This document shows positions 1 to 10,723 of a stretch of 64,000 nucleotides of DNA, in pieces. Each line of letters starts with the position of its first letter. Position 1 is the first letter of the stretch. The DNA is taken from assembly GCA_003024175.1 (NCBI GenBank), contig MDYQ01000078.1, positions 62,001-126,000 of the forward strand, read 5' to 3'. Source of the DNA: Planoprotostelium fungivorum (taxonomy: Eukaryota > Evosea > Variosea > Cavosteliida > Cavosteliaceae). The notes under the pieces are model-generated. The model was not told the origin of the DNA. It did not search any database and saw nothing but the letters and a program-made list of their open reading frames with translations. The position numbers were made by a program, and so were the translations under genes.

Positions 1-1437
1 TAGTCAGAACAGTATCCGGTGTCTATCTACAATCAGCCATGCATAGATACGTACGATACGTACCTCGTCCGCGGAGATCCCAAAATATTTGGGATTGAGA
101 CTCTTTGCGATGACAACCGTGATGTCCCAACTCCGGTAGTTCCTAGGAACGACCTTTTCAACTTGAAAGTTCTCAAACTTCAAGTCACAAAATTCAAAGG
201 GTGCCGCCAGTACCACGTGATCGAAAATCTGTCTCGCATGAGAAAATGAAATTACTAATCCATGTTGATCTACACCTGTGTAGATGTACCCGTGGAATCT
301 TTGTACTCGATCTCGAATTTTCCGTCCAGTGTGGTTCGAATGATTTGGGCCTTCGTGTTCAGCTTGACGTTTGCTCCGGAAGAACGGAACATCTCTTCCA
401 CCATGGCCGAGTTCCCCTTCTGGGCCGAAAAATTCTCCGACACCATCGGCAGCAGAGCCACGATGCCAGCGAACGCTGACCATCGAGGTCATCACTTCAT
501 CTTTCTCATCGATGGATGTGTTTGAGATGATGGGACGTGAAGGATGCATGATCGAGCTTCTCACATTGGATGGACAGGGATTGATCGTAGATGACACGAG
601 TGAGGGGTTCCCAGGCGGATTTGGCCAAGTCATCACCGATCAGCCACCTCTCGGCCAGATCGATCGATCTCTGCGATGAGAAGGCGGACATGTCTCCATA
701 CCACAAAAAGTCTTCGAACGTATCGAAGGTGCGATGGAAGGTCTGTCTGTGTCAACGATGGAATGAGATGGACATCTACATGATGTAGATGTACCTGTCT
801 CAACCAATAATTGAGTTTTAAAGCCGTTTTGAATCTCAATATCTGGGCCTCCATGGCGACCTCCCTCAACTTGGTCCACAGTCCATCGAGATGGAGAAAT
901 TCTTTACCGTCCCAGATTCCAGCAGACGTGTTCTGTTGACTGTTTCCTGCTTGGTTTCCACCGATGGGGATCTATCTTGGTCATCAGATTGAGATGTCTA
1001 TCGATTCACATACATTCAAATCCTTGACGATGTCGATGACGTACGCGTTCTCGTCAGCAAAGGCATCGCCTCCCACTATTGAGCGTCATTCTCCCAATCC
1101 ATAAGCAATCTTCACCGTACGTTCTATAACTGCACCGTCGTACGTCAAGTGTTTGAGTCTTCCACCGATGTAATCTCTGCTCTCGAATGCGGTGATGCTG
1201 GCTGCGATCCATCAGACTCGGTGACGACATCAACTTGAGCCGAGATTCGTCCTCACCATTCTTTCCCAAGAACTTCTTTAGATAGTAGGACAGAGAGCCA
1301 CCTCCAATTCCCGCTCCAATGATACCGACAGATACAGTCGAATCATCTCGTTGGGGAAGAGGAACTGAGATGGCTGAGACATATATACTGATTCCGCATA
1401 TCAAGTAGAAGATGCAAAGGCTGCGTGTTGACATCAT
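1..1437 (-). CDS. Prenylcysteine oxidase (PCYOX)-like FAD enzyme, 3' end outside window
   Basis: Prenylcysteine lyases cleave the thioether bond of prenylcysteine left from degraded prenylated proteins, in a lysosome-like compartment. The chosen ATG at 1437 opens a hydrophobic signal peptide (MMSTRSLCIFYLICGISIYV). It is followed by the FAD-binding dinucleotide fold VGIIGAGIGGGSLSYYLKKF. Further exons carry family blocks: a stretch ending in EEMFRSSGANVKLNTKAQI (about 340-460), DHVVLAAPFEFCDLKFENF and RNYRSWDITVVIAKSLNPK (about 60-240). Several short introns interrupt the frame. Two of them hold palindromes of the ATCTACA...TGTAGAT type (268-285 and 773-791). The C-terminus lies beyond base 1. 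The assignment rests on the Rossmann motif plus several collinear family blocks; I did not resolve every exon. Confidence 0.85.
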
Positions 1438-1546
1438 GATGCGTGACCTTATTTTGATTTTTTCGCAATTTGTTTCAATTTCACGCATCACTTTCAAGCA
1501 GAGCTCATTCACGATTCCATCGATACATCTATTCACATTTCTGTCT

Positions 1547-2734
1547 TTAATTCAGAGCACTAGCGGATGGCATGACATAGACGTTGAACATGTACTTGAC
1601 CTTCTTTTCCTTCACCAAATCCATGTCAACCATCATCCATTTCGTCGCTTCGATATAGTCCTTCTATCTTTCAGACGTCCACCTCTTCATCTCTCATCAT
1701 CTCACCCTGCCGTGTCGCTGTTCCCGTTTGCATGACTCTGTTTTCCACACTCTAAGATAACAAGGGAGGACGATTTCATTCTGGTCTGTCTGATGCATCC
1801 ACATCTTCTGCCTGACGGCCAGTGGTGTGTAGTCAAATAGATAAGAGGTATCTTCTTGGCTCAGCTCGTGAGGTTGGCATGGCATTCCCGTCAATTTATA
1901 GAAGGCAGGGTTGGCGTGAACGACCTGATGGTGTTAATGGATGATCGAAGATCAAGAGTTGATCTGTGATGGATTGGTTGGGTGAGAAAATCAAGATGGG
2001 TGATCACCTGACTGAAGGCATTGAAGAGAACACAAGGTATTGGAATCTCATCGTTCTTCTTCATCTGCACCTGTCTGAATGTGATCATGAGATCGTGCAA
2101 TTTGCAGCCCACATCGATCCTCCTTCTCATCTCCTCCGTGTCAAGTACCTCCATCTGTTCGGCCATGCGTTCTGACAAAGTCTTTGTGACCATGACTGCT
2201 TCTCTCTCTGTCAACCATTTCCTGTTGACACGATGAGAGCTGCATCAGGTGTAGCTGTACCTATCCAACATCGATTTGACAATGTAGTCGATGCCCGAGG
2301 GTTCGGTCAATACGTGACGCGCTGGTGATGGGGGCAATGGTGGTGATAATAAATTGAGTGGTTCCGAAACATCGAATGGGAACAAGACCAAATCGTCAAG
2401 AAAGTGTTGGCCATCAAATGCATTAGGGTCTATCTGTTTGAGATACGTGAAAGTGACATTCTATACCTTCGTGATCAGAAGATTGTGGCTGAATCGGTGA
2501 AGATGTCACACAAGCATCATTTCGGCTTGGAGTGGAAGCACACTTCACCGGCTGAGTATCAGTGCAATCGTATTCGAGACGAGCGCATCGTTGACACGGT
2601 CGTGCTTGTTTTGTGAGAAACATGAAGTCATCGAACAGCCCACCCTCTTCGCACGAAACATGCGACGTCTTACAGTGTACACACGCTTTGATTCTCTTCC
2701 TCTTCCGCTGTACCTCCCTAGTAGACTCAGTCAT
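1547..2734 (-). CDS. Zn2Cys6 (fungal-type) transcription factor with PAS domain, ERT1/AcuK-like
   Basis: The start at 2734 gives MTESTREVQRKRKRIKACVH, a basic lead into a binuclear zinc cluster. The cluster is completed across a short intron (CVHCKTSHVSCEEA, then RPCQRCARLEYDC). Spacing is C-x2-C-x6-C-x5-C-x2-C-x6-C, as in Gal4-type DNA-binding domains. A middle exon is rich in Pro and Leu. The C-terminal exons contain VVHANPAFYKLTGMP, the typical opening of a PAS fold, and the protein ends KVKYMFNVYVMPSASALN. Zinc cluster followed by a C-terminal PAS is the layout of fungal gluconeogenesis regulators ERT1/RDS2/AcuK. Function by homology is therefore nuclear transcription control; the specific target pathway is inference. 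About five introns, including a long one after the zinc cluster. Confidence 0.8.
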
Positions 2735-3060
2735 CGATCCTGTCTTGAAAATGTCTTGAGGTGCAGTTCCGCGTGGTTGTAACACAGAACGAAGACCGAA
2801 GCACATACAAATCCCACCACACCACACATCGAAGGACAGCTTCAAAGAGCAACGTTTATAATATCGATTCAGAAGGGGAAGCAAGATCAGCTCCGCAGGC
2901 CTACACACGAGTAAAACACGCATTCGGATAACACAGCCGTTAGCATCAGCATTCGCCACAATCCACCTTCTTACGAGCATCCTTCTTCTCAACTAGAAGA
3001 CTCCGACATACGGAATAGTAGGCGACCACATATCATCGATCCTCTTTAAAACGTGAAGAG
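2735..3060. other. Divergent intergenic region between Zn2Cys6 factor and Ras gene
   Basis: About 325 bases separate the two divergent start codons. I see no convincing ORF, RNA gene or repeat. It presumably holds both promoters. An inverted TTCGTTAACGAA lies just downstream, inside the proposed first Ras intron. Confidence 0.4.
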
Positions 3061-4063
3061 ATGGGAGGTGAGAGCCTCTTTCGTTAACGAAGAGGATCCC
3101 TTTTTGCTGATAGGATCGACTGATGAATTCCGTGCAGGTTCGAAGTCTAAACTGAAATCCAATGAATCCTCCAAAGAGGCCGCCAAACCAATCAGTGTCG
3201 TCTTATTAGGTGCAGGTGGTGTGGGGAAGGTGTGTGGATCCATCTGCGACTTTGTCTTCGGCACGTCAACCGCGTTGACTTAACATAGAGTGCCATCACG
3301 ATCCAATTTGTGAAAGACAAGTTTGTCGAGCAATACGATCCGGTGAGCTCTTAATGTTGAGTAATGTCTTCCATTCTCATTATCATTGCAGACCATCGGT
3401 GGGGAATTTGAGGAACTACATCAAATCTAACGCAGAGATAGAGGACAGTTACAGAAAACAGATCGTCGTCGATGGAAAAGTGCAGATGATGACAATCTGG
3501 GACACTGCCGGGTGCGCTTCGTTCAAAATCCTACATATCTTCTAACTCAAACAGACAAGAAGAATACAGAGCACTCCAAGATGGTTACATCCGAGATGCA
3601 TCGGGATTTGTCATTGTCTACAGCGTCATCGATCAGACGAGCTTCTGCGACATCAGGTCAGGAGCACCGACTCCGTGTCTTCCCTCTCAACTTCTTTAGG
3701 AAATTATACGAACGAATATTGAGAATCAGAGATTGCGAACGAGTTCCAGCCGTTTTGTTAGGAAACAAAGTGGACATGGAAGTCGATCGGGAGGTGCGTC
3801 CATCATGATGTCACCTCCACCTTCTATCGTCACGATGGTGTTGACATCACATCAGGTCACGGCCGCTGAGGCAAAACAATTGGCCGACGAATACCATATG
3901 GATTTTCAAGAGACATCCGCTAAAAATAAGTGAATCTACAAGGTTGTAGATAGAGATTGACATGTGAAGGACCGGTGTAGAGCAGAGTTTTCATCAGTTG
4001 GTGAGGGCCATACGGTTAGCAAACGAAGAGCAGACTCCAGGAAGATCGAATAAAAAGAAGTAA
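3061..4063 (+). CDS. Ras-family small GTPase without CAAX box
   Basis: Molecular switch of the Ras subfamily. Splicing short introns gives a continuous protein of about 200 residues starting MGGSTDEFRAGSKS (ATG at 3061, first intron 46 nt). G1 is GAGGVGKS. The effector region reads DKFVEQYDPTIEDSYRKQ, the Ras/Rap switch I. G3 is DTAGQEEY, G4 is NKVD, and G5 is ETSAKNKTGVEQSFHQLVR. The intron after SAKNK contains a near-perfect palindrome, ATCTACA-AGGT-TGTAGAT (3934-3951). The C-terminus is NEEQTPGRSNKKK-stop. It is basic but lacks a Cys-containing CAAX motif, so the usual farnesylation signal is missing; membrane binding would need the basic tail or a partner. G2 threonine and the glutamine of DTAGQ are present, so it should cycle normally. 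Confidence 0.93.
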
Positions 4064-4408
4064 TTGATTTACGCTCTGTACGTGTTGACAATGAGAATGT
4101 CGTCATCACAGTATAGGAGAAAAGTTATAGCTAAAGTGTGAAAGAGTAGTCATTCTGTAAGGAATAAATCGCTTGATCTCGCGTCGATGCATCATCCTTT
4201 GTTGACGGACAGGGCGGTGTTATTAATACCAATTTGACAAACTTCCTTGGTACATTCTTCAGTGAAATACGGTAAAGCCGTGATGAGTACGGTAAGTAAC
4301 CGTGCCCGTGTAAGAACCTTCGGAAAATATCTCAGACAGACGCGTCGGGAAGCATGCACGATCCGTTTTGGAGGCTTTTTATTATCCAACCGACAGACAC
4401 ACAACAAC
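4064..4408. other. Intergenic region between Ras and nitroreductase genes
   Basis: About 345 bases. No ORF with family resemblance and no repeat was seen. It should hold the Ras 3' end and the nitroreductase promoter; a short AT-rich stretch (TTTTTATTATCC) lies 25-30 bases before the next start codon. Confidence 0.35.
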
Positions 4409-5250
4409 ATGAGTCAAAAATTTCTATCCGCAGTGGCAGCCAGAAGGTGATCCATTTTGTTCACGATTCACAACATCGACAAGCAACCTATTAATATTGT
4501 CAAAAGATCCTTCTATGGAATTGGATCAGGTAGTCCCATCTCGAAGAACAAGATCACCGACATCGTCCATCAGGCCGTCAAACACACACCATCGTCTTTC
4601 AACTCTCAATCGGCGAGGGTCGTCGTTCTCTTTGGAAAGCAACACCATCGTGTGTGGGATATCACGAAAGAGGTAAAACGAGAGCATTACGACACAGTGA
4701 TCTCACAAACACGAACAGATGCTCAAGCCAATGACCAATGCAGAACAATTTCCCAATACAGGTGAGGCATTGTATGTGAGATCGACAACACTAAGACCAT
4801 CTTCTAGTGAAGAAGTTGGACAGCTTCAGAGCCGGACACGGTACCATCCTCTTCTTCGAAGACATGCAGGTCGTTCGCAGCTTCCAAGAGAAATATGCCC
4901 GATTCCAGGTAGAGTGCGAGATACGACATCACGCATGTTCATCACACATAGGACCCCTTCGGTCAGTGGTCTCAACAATCAAACGGGATGTTACAGTTTG
5001 TCGTCTGGACCGCTTTAGAGGCCGAAGGTCTGGGTGCATCTCTTCAACATTACAATCCCATCATCGACAACAAGGTGAGACATCGTCCATCGACGAACAG
5101 TTCTTGATGAGAGGACAGTTCAAAGATGAGTTCAAGATCCCCGACCATTGGAGTCTGTTGGCAGAGATGCCATTCGGAGAGAGACTCTCACAGCCTGGAG
5201 AGAAGCAGTTTGCACCCGTAGAAGACAGAGTCAAGGTCTTTGATGATTGA
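4409..5250 (+). CDS. Nitroreductase family protein, Frm2/Hbn1 type
   Basis: FMN-dependent oxidoreductase family; fungal Frm2/Hbn1 act in oxidative-stress and fatty-acid signalling. The start at 4409 gives MSQKFLSAVAARRSFYGIG, spliced across a 59-nt intron. Collinear family blocks follow: HTPSSFNSQSARVVVLFG (FMN-site region), SFRAGHGTILFFEDM, QWSQQSNGMLQF, VWTALEAEGLGASLQHYNP, and the C-terminal PGEKQFAPVEDRVKVFDD. Five or so introns of about 44-60 nt all close in frame. Total length near 200 residues matches the family. There is no targeting peptide, so it is probably cytosolic. The electron donor and physiological substrate cannot be read from sequence. Confidence 0.93.
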
Positions 5251-5390
5251 AGATGAAGTTCACCTTCGTACCACAAACGGAAAACAAAATAGAGAGTCTC
5301 ATCTCATCTTTTGCAATGAGAGCAGCGCGAGTCATCCTTCGTCGTTTATTGTGACGTTCCACATTGAACATCACCATCATCGGCGTCTTC

Positions 5391-8300
5391 TCAAATTCGA
5401 ATCGTTCCGTATGCATCCCTAACTGCGGACGGCTGCCTGGGCATCGTGGCTTTGGTCTGTGATGTCCTCCCCAGGCGAGTAGTCAAGATTCGAAAGGATG
5501 GTCTGTCTACCCAATTGCCCAAAGTGCTGACAAGTGATGAGATGAGGTGATGAAGAGGCGACAGAACTCACCAGGAGGAGATGGTAGAGGAGATCTGACT
5601 GTCCCATTGATCTTCTACGGGAGGTATCACTCCATCTCGGATGATGTGCATCAGCTGTGAGAGATCAGATGATGAAGCACTGATGATGATGATGTGTTTC
5701 AAATTACCTCTTTGTGAGTTTTGCCATACAAGAACTGCTTTCCCTCCTTCATGATCGTCCACAACAGCAGTCCGAAGCTATACACATCAGAAGCTGTGCG
5801 CTGCACTCTGTCGTTCAACGCCTCTGGTGCCTGCATCATCTCAGTCTCTACAAGTACAATTAGATGATCTCGTCTGCACTTACCGTGTAGTAACCACAGT
5901 TTGCCTCGTTCGTAGCCTGTCCCTCGTTGGTACATCTAGACCAGCCACAGATCTTGACGATCCATTCGTCGCCAGACAACTCAGACAGTAAGATCTGAAC
6001 ACCTTCAGTATTTGAAAGAATGAGAGACAGAGACCGACCTTGTTGGTAGAGAGGCGAGTGTGGACTAGACCAGAGTCAGAGACGTACGTCATGGCCTTGG
6101 CAATTTGATTCGCTCTACAACGAGTCAGTCCCAAATCGAACGATGAGATACTGACATGGATAATACGTTGGATGCGCTGAGAGAGCACTTTGTGAGATAT
6201 CTCTGTAGGTCACCTCCATCCATATATTCCATCACAAAGTAAGAGGCTAGCACGCGTCAACATCATACATCACACTTGGCTCACATGTCTCGGTGAAGTA
6301 TTGATTCATGAACATGACGATGTTCGGATGATGCAGCTCCTATCCACATCAGCCCTCTTCCTTCTTCTCCTCACCTTCAGCGTGGTGGCTTCAGCGAACA
6401 GTTCTTGTACGTGTTTCGACTGAATTGCTTTCTTGATGACCACCGTGTTCGTGCCTCCGTACAGTCCCCTCCACAGCTCCGTCCTGCCGTTCCCACGGAT
6501 CAATTCCAAGAAATCCACCTTGTCAGAATCTCCCGAGCTCTCGAATATGACATTCTTTCTCTGACGAAGGTGAGACGAGGTAGAAGAGTTCGTGACTCAC
6601 CGGTGCTGCCCTCTTGCGTACGATGATGATGACGACGAGAAATAGGATGACTCCCACTACAACGCTACCGCACACTGCGGCGATGATAATAATCGTGGTG
6701 TTTGGGTTGTTTTTGGCGGGAACGATGACGCCCGACCTGCTTTCGTTTCTCTCCTGACTCAATCCCACGGTGAAATTGGTCAAATGAGTGCAGCTGCAGA
6801 CGACAGAGGTAGAGGTGATGAGAAGGTCGCAGCCATCGTTGTCCCAGTGTGAGTCTGACACTTCTTGCCAGAACAAGCACGTGTAGTCTGTACAATAGTT
6901 TGAGAATATATATCGATTAAGTGTGAATAGAGCCTCACTGGAATCGTGAGGCAGTATAGAACGTGAGCCGATGGTGATGTTGATCCTGTTTGGACTGTCT
7001 ACAACGCTCAACTCCGTCGTCTTCTGGTACACTGACACTCCCACGATATTTCCGTATCTGTCAAACTGTCAGTGACGATGTGACGTGTACACTCACGTGA
7101 CTCGATCGTCCTGCTGGGTGAACGGATTGGCACTGATGGAGGAGATCACTAGGGTGACACCTGTCCTGTCAGTCGTGAAATCTCATCGAATTCTCTCACT
7201 CGTCTGATTCTGAAAAGCGGTTGCGGGCAGGCTGGCCGCTGCGGCGGGTGTGGTGATGTACAGCGCGTTACCATTGGTGACGGAAAACGTGGTAGCCGTC
7301 AGGTTAACATCAGGACTGATGATACTGAAGTTGGGATTCTTCTTCAAGAGAGCCACAGTCAATTCGGTTAATAATCCGGGCAGCTTCGACACCATCAGAT
7401 GTGTTTCAAAGATAAAGACGAAGATAGACAGATAGAAATAGCGATTCACCGTTGTCGAATTTTCCGCCGCAAGGATGTAACCCTATCGATCGTCAATCTC
7501 ATATATCAGACGTGCTATCGCATCACCTTGGCGATTTCCACTGTGATATCACCCAATACTCCACACAATCTGGCACCGTTCGTGGAGCTGTCCGACGTAC
7601 ACGGTGGAGGTGGTATGCAGCCCAGACTGTTACCCGTCATGTCACAGGTGGACACGGAGCTCGGCAGAGAATTCGAGTCGTACGAGCTGAAGTTATTTCC
7701 GTTGAGATTCAGTACTCTCAGGCTCGCCCATCCTTTCACCGAAGGAATGACACCCGATAGATCGTTGCCCGTTAGTGATAGAAAGCCCATGGGACTGGTG
7801 GTCGGCCACGAGAGAGAGCCAGAAAGTTGGTTCCCGCCTAAATCGAGCCAATTGATGTTACAGCTGAAGAAATTTGAAGAGAGCTGTCCCGTCAATCTGT
7901 TATTGACCAACGTCAACTTCAGCAGGTTCGGCAGTAGATAGAGGGGAGGTAAAGGTCCACCCAAGTTCGTGCTACCGAGATCCAATGTCTGGAGGCTCGT
8001 GAGATTGTACACGTAGTCAGAGATGGTTGTGATCTGGTTGTAGAACAGCGTCAGGCTGGTGAGAGATCTCATTCCGGTTAGATTGGGTACAGAAGTGAAG
8101 AGGTTCTTCTGCAGGGAGAGAGTGGTGACAGAGGAAGTGATGAGAGAGGGATGAGTGGAGGACAGGCTGTTGAAGCTGAGGTCTAAATTGTTGAGGGCGG
8201 GTAGTTGGCTGACGTCGATGGTCTGACCGGTCAGGCGAGCGTCTGTTGATCATCAGCTCATGACATCATCACGTGATCGATCATCCTATCTCATCATCGA

Positions 8301-10140
8301 GATCACGATCATGAGGATCATCACGATCACGTTCATCATCAGATCATAAAGACTCACTTGTGATCGATAAGATTGCTAATTTGGGAAGTGAGATGATGAA
8401 GTCTGTGGAATTGAAGTAACACGCATTCATCCTCATTGTAGTCAATGCCTTGATCGTATTGACCGCCTGCGGATAAACGGAGAAACTGTTGTTGCTGATG
8501 TCCAGCTGATTCAACACCGGGAAGCTAAACGTGTAGTTTGGTACATCGTCCATCATGAAATTATTCTGCATCAGCAGGTAGATCAGGTTCGGAAAGTTGC
8601 CGGAAAGCTGAGGAAAACTCCCTCCTATCTTGCAGTTGTTCAGCTGTATGGATGTCACGGATGGTGCAGTGTAAGGAGTGGAAGTGATTTCGATGCTGTC
8701 AAAATCGTTGTCGTGCAGCCAGAGTTTTTTGAGTTTGGGGGAATTTGTGAAGATAGAGACGGGAACAGTTCCGTTGAATTGATTACTATGGCAATCAGGA
8801 TGATCGTGATCGTGATCGCAATGAGATGTGGTGATGATGACATTGAGATGTGATCGTGATGAGTTGATGAGGATACGATGATATAGAGGCCACCACTCAC
8901 TTGTTCAGAATAAGCGAGTTGATCTGTGTCAGATTCATGTTGGCAGGCAGACTTCCAATCATCCCATTAGTACTGTTCTCGTCAGCGATGCACATCCTTC
9001 CGTCCATCTACAACGCTCACCCCACATCCAAGTATGTCAGATTCGACAGCTGATTCCATTCTTCCGTAAATTCTCCGCTGATCTGATTCGATCCTGCGTT
9101 GAAGCTCTGTGGGACGTTACACCCTGTCTGTTACGTCTCGGTACTTACGGTGATGTTGGGGTAATGACTGATGCCCGATAGATTACCCTTTAGATGATTC
9201 GAAAAGATCGAGACTGTCTGCAGTGAAGTCTGTGATGAGTGAGAGACCGGAAAAACGGAAGAATGGATCGATCACCATGTTACCCAACAAGTCCATGACG
9301 GGAGAAGTCAATCTACAATTCCTGGAAATACTGTCAATACGGCCTCATCATTATTTTATTTCATTTTAATGTGAAAAGACTCACTGTACGTCGAGAGATG
9401 TGACGGACGAAGGGAAGGCCGCATAAGAGGTGATGACGTTGTTTCTGAGAGTGTCAGCCCGACCACCATGAGATCACGTTACCCTAAGCTCAAACTATTC
9501 AAGTTTGGAAGTTGGCTGAGATCGGGTATGGACGTACGGAGCTGGTTGCTGAACATCGAGAGAGTCTGCAGATTGATCATGCTTCCGATGCATGCGGGCA
9601 GTTGTCCGGTCAGTTGGTTCCTTTTCATCGTTACATCCAGAGACGGATCAGATGTCACAAAGATGACTCACGTGTCTAAGCTGAGGACTCTCAATTGTGT
9701 CAAATTACAGATGGCCTGCGGTATGTTGCCCGACAGTCCCAGACCATTGAGATTCAAACTCTGAATGCGGGGACCTAAGAGCCCCACAGATGGATCGATG
9801 ACACCCGTAGAACTATTGATGAAGGATTTGACTTTACTGGAAGAGACGTCGATACTGTATGGGAATGATGCAACTGAGCAGCTCAGACCAACGAAGTCAT
9901 TGCCCTGACAGGGCTACATAAAGTCAACCGTGACCTCTCCACCACATCCGATGTGAACTCACATTCGATCCCTGCCATTGAGTCTTAGCACCTGTGAAGG
10001 TCAGTTCTCACAGACTTTCATCACTGTTTACCCCCTAAGCCGAGCCAAAACGTTCTCAACGCTTGAGCATCGGTCTGCGCGAGGACAACACCGAATGAGA
10101 GCCAAATGAGCAGGAGAACATCCTTGAGTGTCCGGTTCAT
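5391..10140 (-). CDS. Receptor: LRR ectodomain, GAIN/GPS motif, one TM helix, tyrosine-kinase-like pseudokinase
   Basis: The start at 10140 gives a signal peptide (MNRTLKDVLLLIWLSFGVVL). A cap and a long series of leucine-rich repeats spread over many exons follow (about 7550-10050; e.g. LTYLDLGSTNLGGPLPPLYL-type repeats). A GAIN-like segment (about 7000-7450) ends in a GPS motif near 6775-6879: C-x2-W, W-x4-GC, then CSCTHLTNF. It has the canonical paired Trp and Cys residues and the HL-T cleavage tripeptide. One TM helix (about 6622-6696) and a basic stop-transfer IVRKRAAP follow. The cytoplasmic part is a tyrosine-kinase-like fold: VVIKK lysine, ELHHPNIVMF, MEYMDGG, APEAL, ASDVYSFGLLLW, and a final DRPSF. 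The catalytic loop reads LVHTRLSTNK in place of HRDLAARN, and the DFG region reads KICGW. It should therefore be catalytically dead. Role: probable surface receptor signalling by scaffolding. Confidence 0.87.
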
Positions 10141-10723
10141 CTCGACCATCGCAGACTGCCCCGCCGCAGTTCAAATGTCTAAGAGAAATGGCATAGGCAC
10201 CCTGGGGAATCTTCCTGGTTGAATTTCACCCTAAAGGTCAACCGGAACATTTATAAAGACAAGTGAAGGAGACGTATAACTATGTCCATCGACCAACAGA
10301 AGCACCACATTCAGAGGTAAGAGTCCATTCCTTTACCGATTCAGAGGTGGTCTTATGATCTGTCCACATAGACATCGAGACATTGAACTGCGCGTTGAGC
10401 TCAATCGGCACGGGTGTCACCTTATTCTCTCGCGTCAAGAACTATCGGCGTCCTGCTCAGAGAGCGAGACACAAAAATCACTCATCGCATCACAACCCAC
10501 GTCGCTAACTATTCCTCCATCCCCCTCCTTCTTTCTTCGTGACCTGATTTAACTGCCACGTACTTCTCCTCTATTGTCAGCTGAACTTCTATTGGTGCCA
10601 CGATGTGTCGGAACCTTTCAGCGAAAGAACAAAAAATGGGAAAAACGGTGAAGATCTACAAATGCGTCAACGGTTCTACTCGCTTTGTTATTCACAGCCT
10701 CCATCGCAGACTGCATCCTAAAG
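10141..10723. promoter_or_regulatory. Divergent promoter between LRR-GPS receptor and ATF6-like gene
   Basis: About 580 bases between divergent start codons. ATTGG-TG-CCACG lies at 10591-10602. It resembles an ER-stress response element II (ATTGG-N-CCACG), except that the spacer is two bases rather than one. A second CCACG lies near 10557. This is suggestive because the downstream gene is an ATF6-like factor, and such factors autoregulate elsewhere. No TATA box is obvious. Confidence 0.3.

Noticed and set aside
4192-4410. Minus-strand frame between Ras and nitroreductase
   Set aside because: Short, no motif, no introns of the local type, and covers the promoter of the nitroreductase gene.
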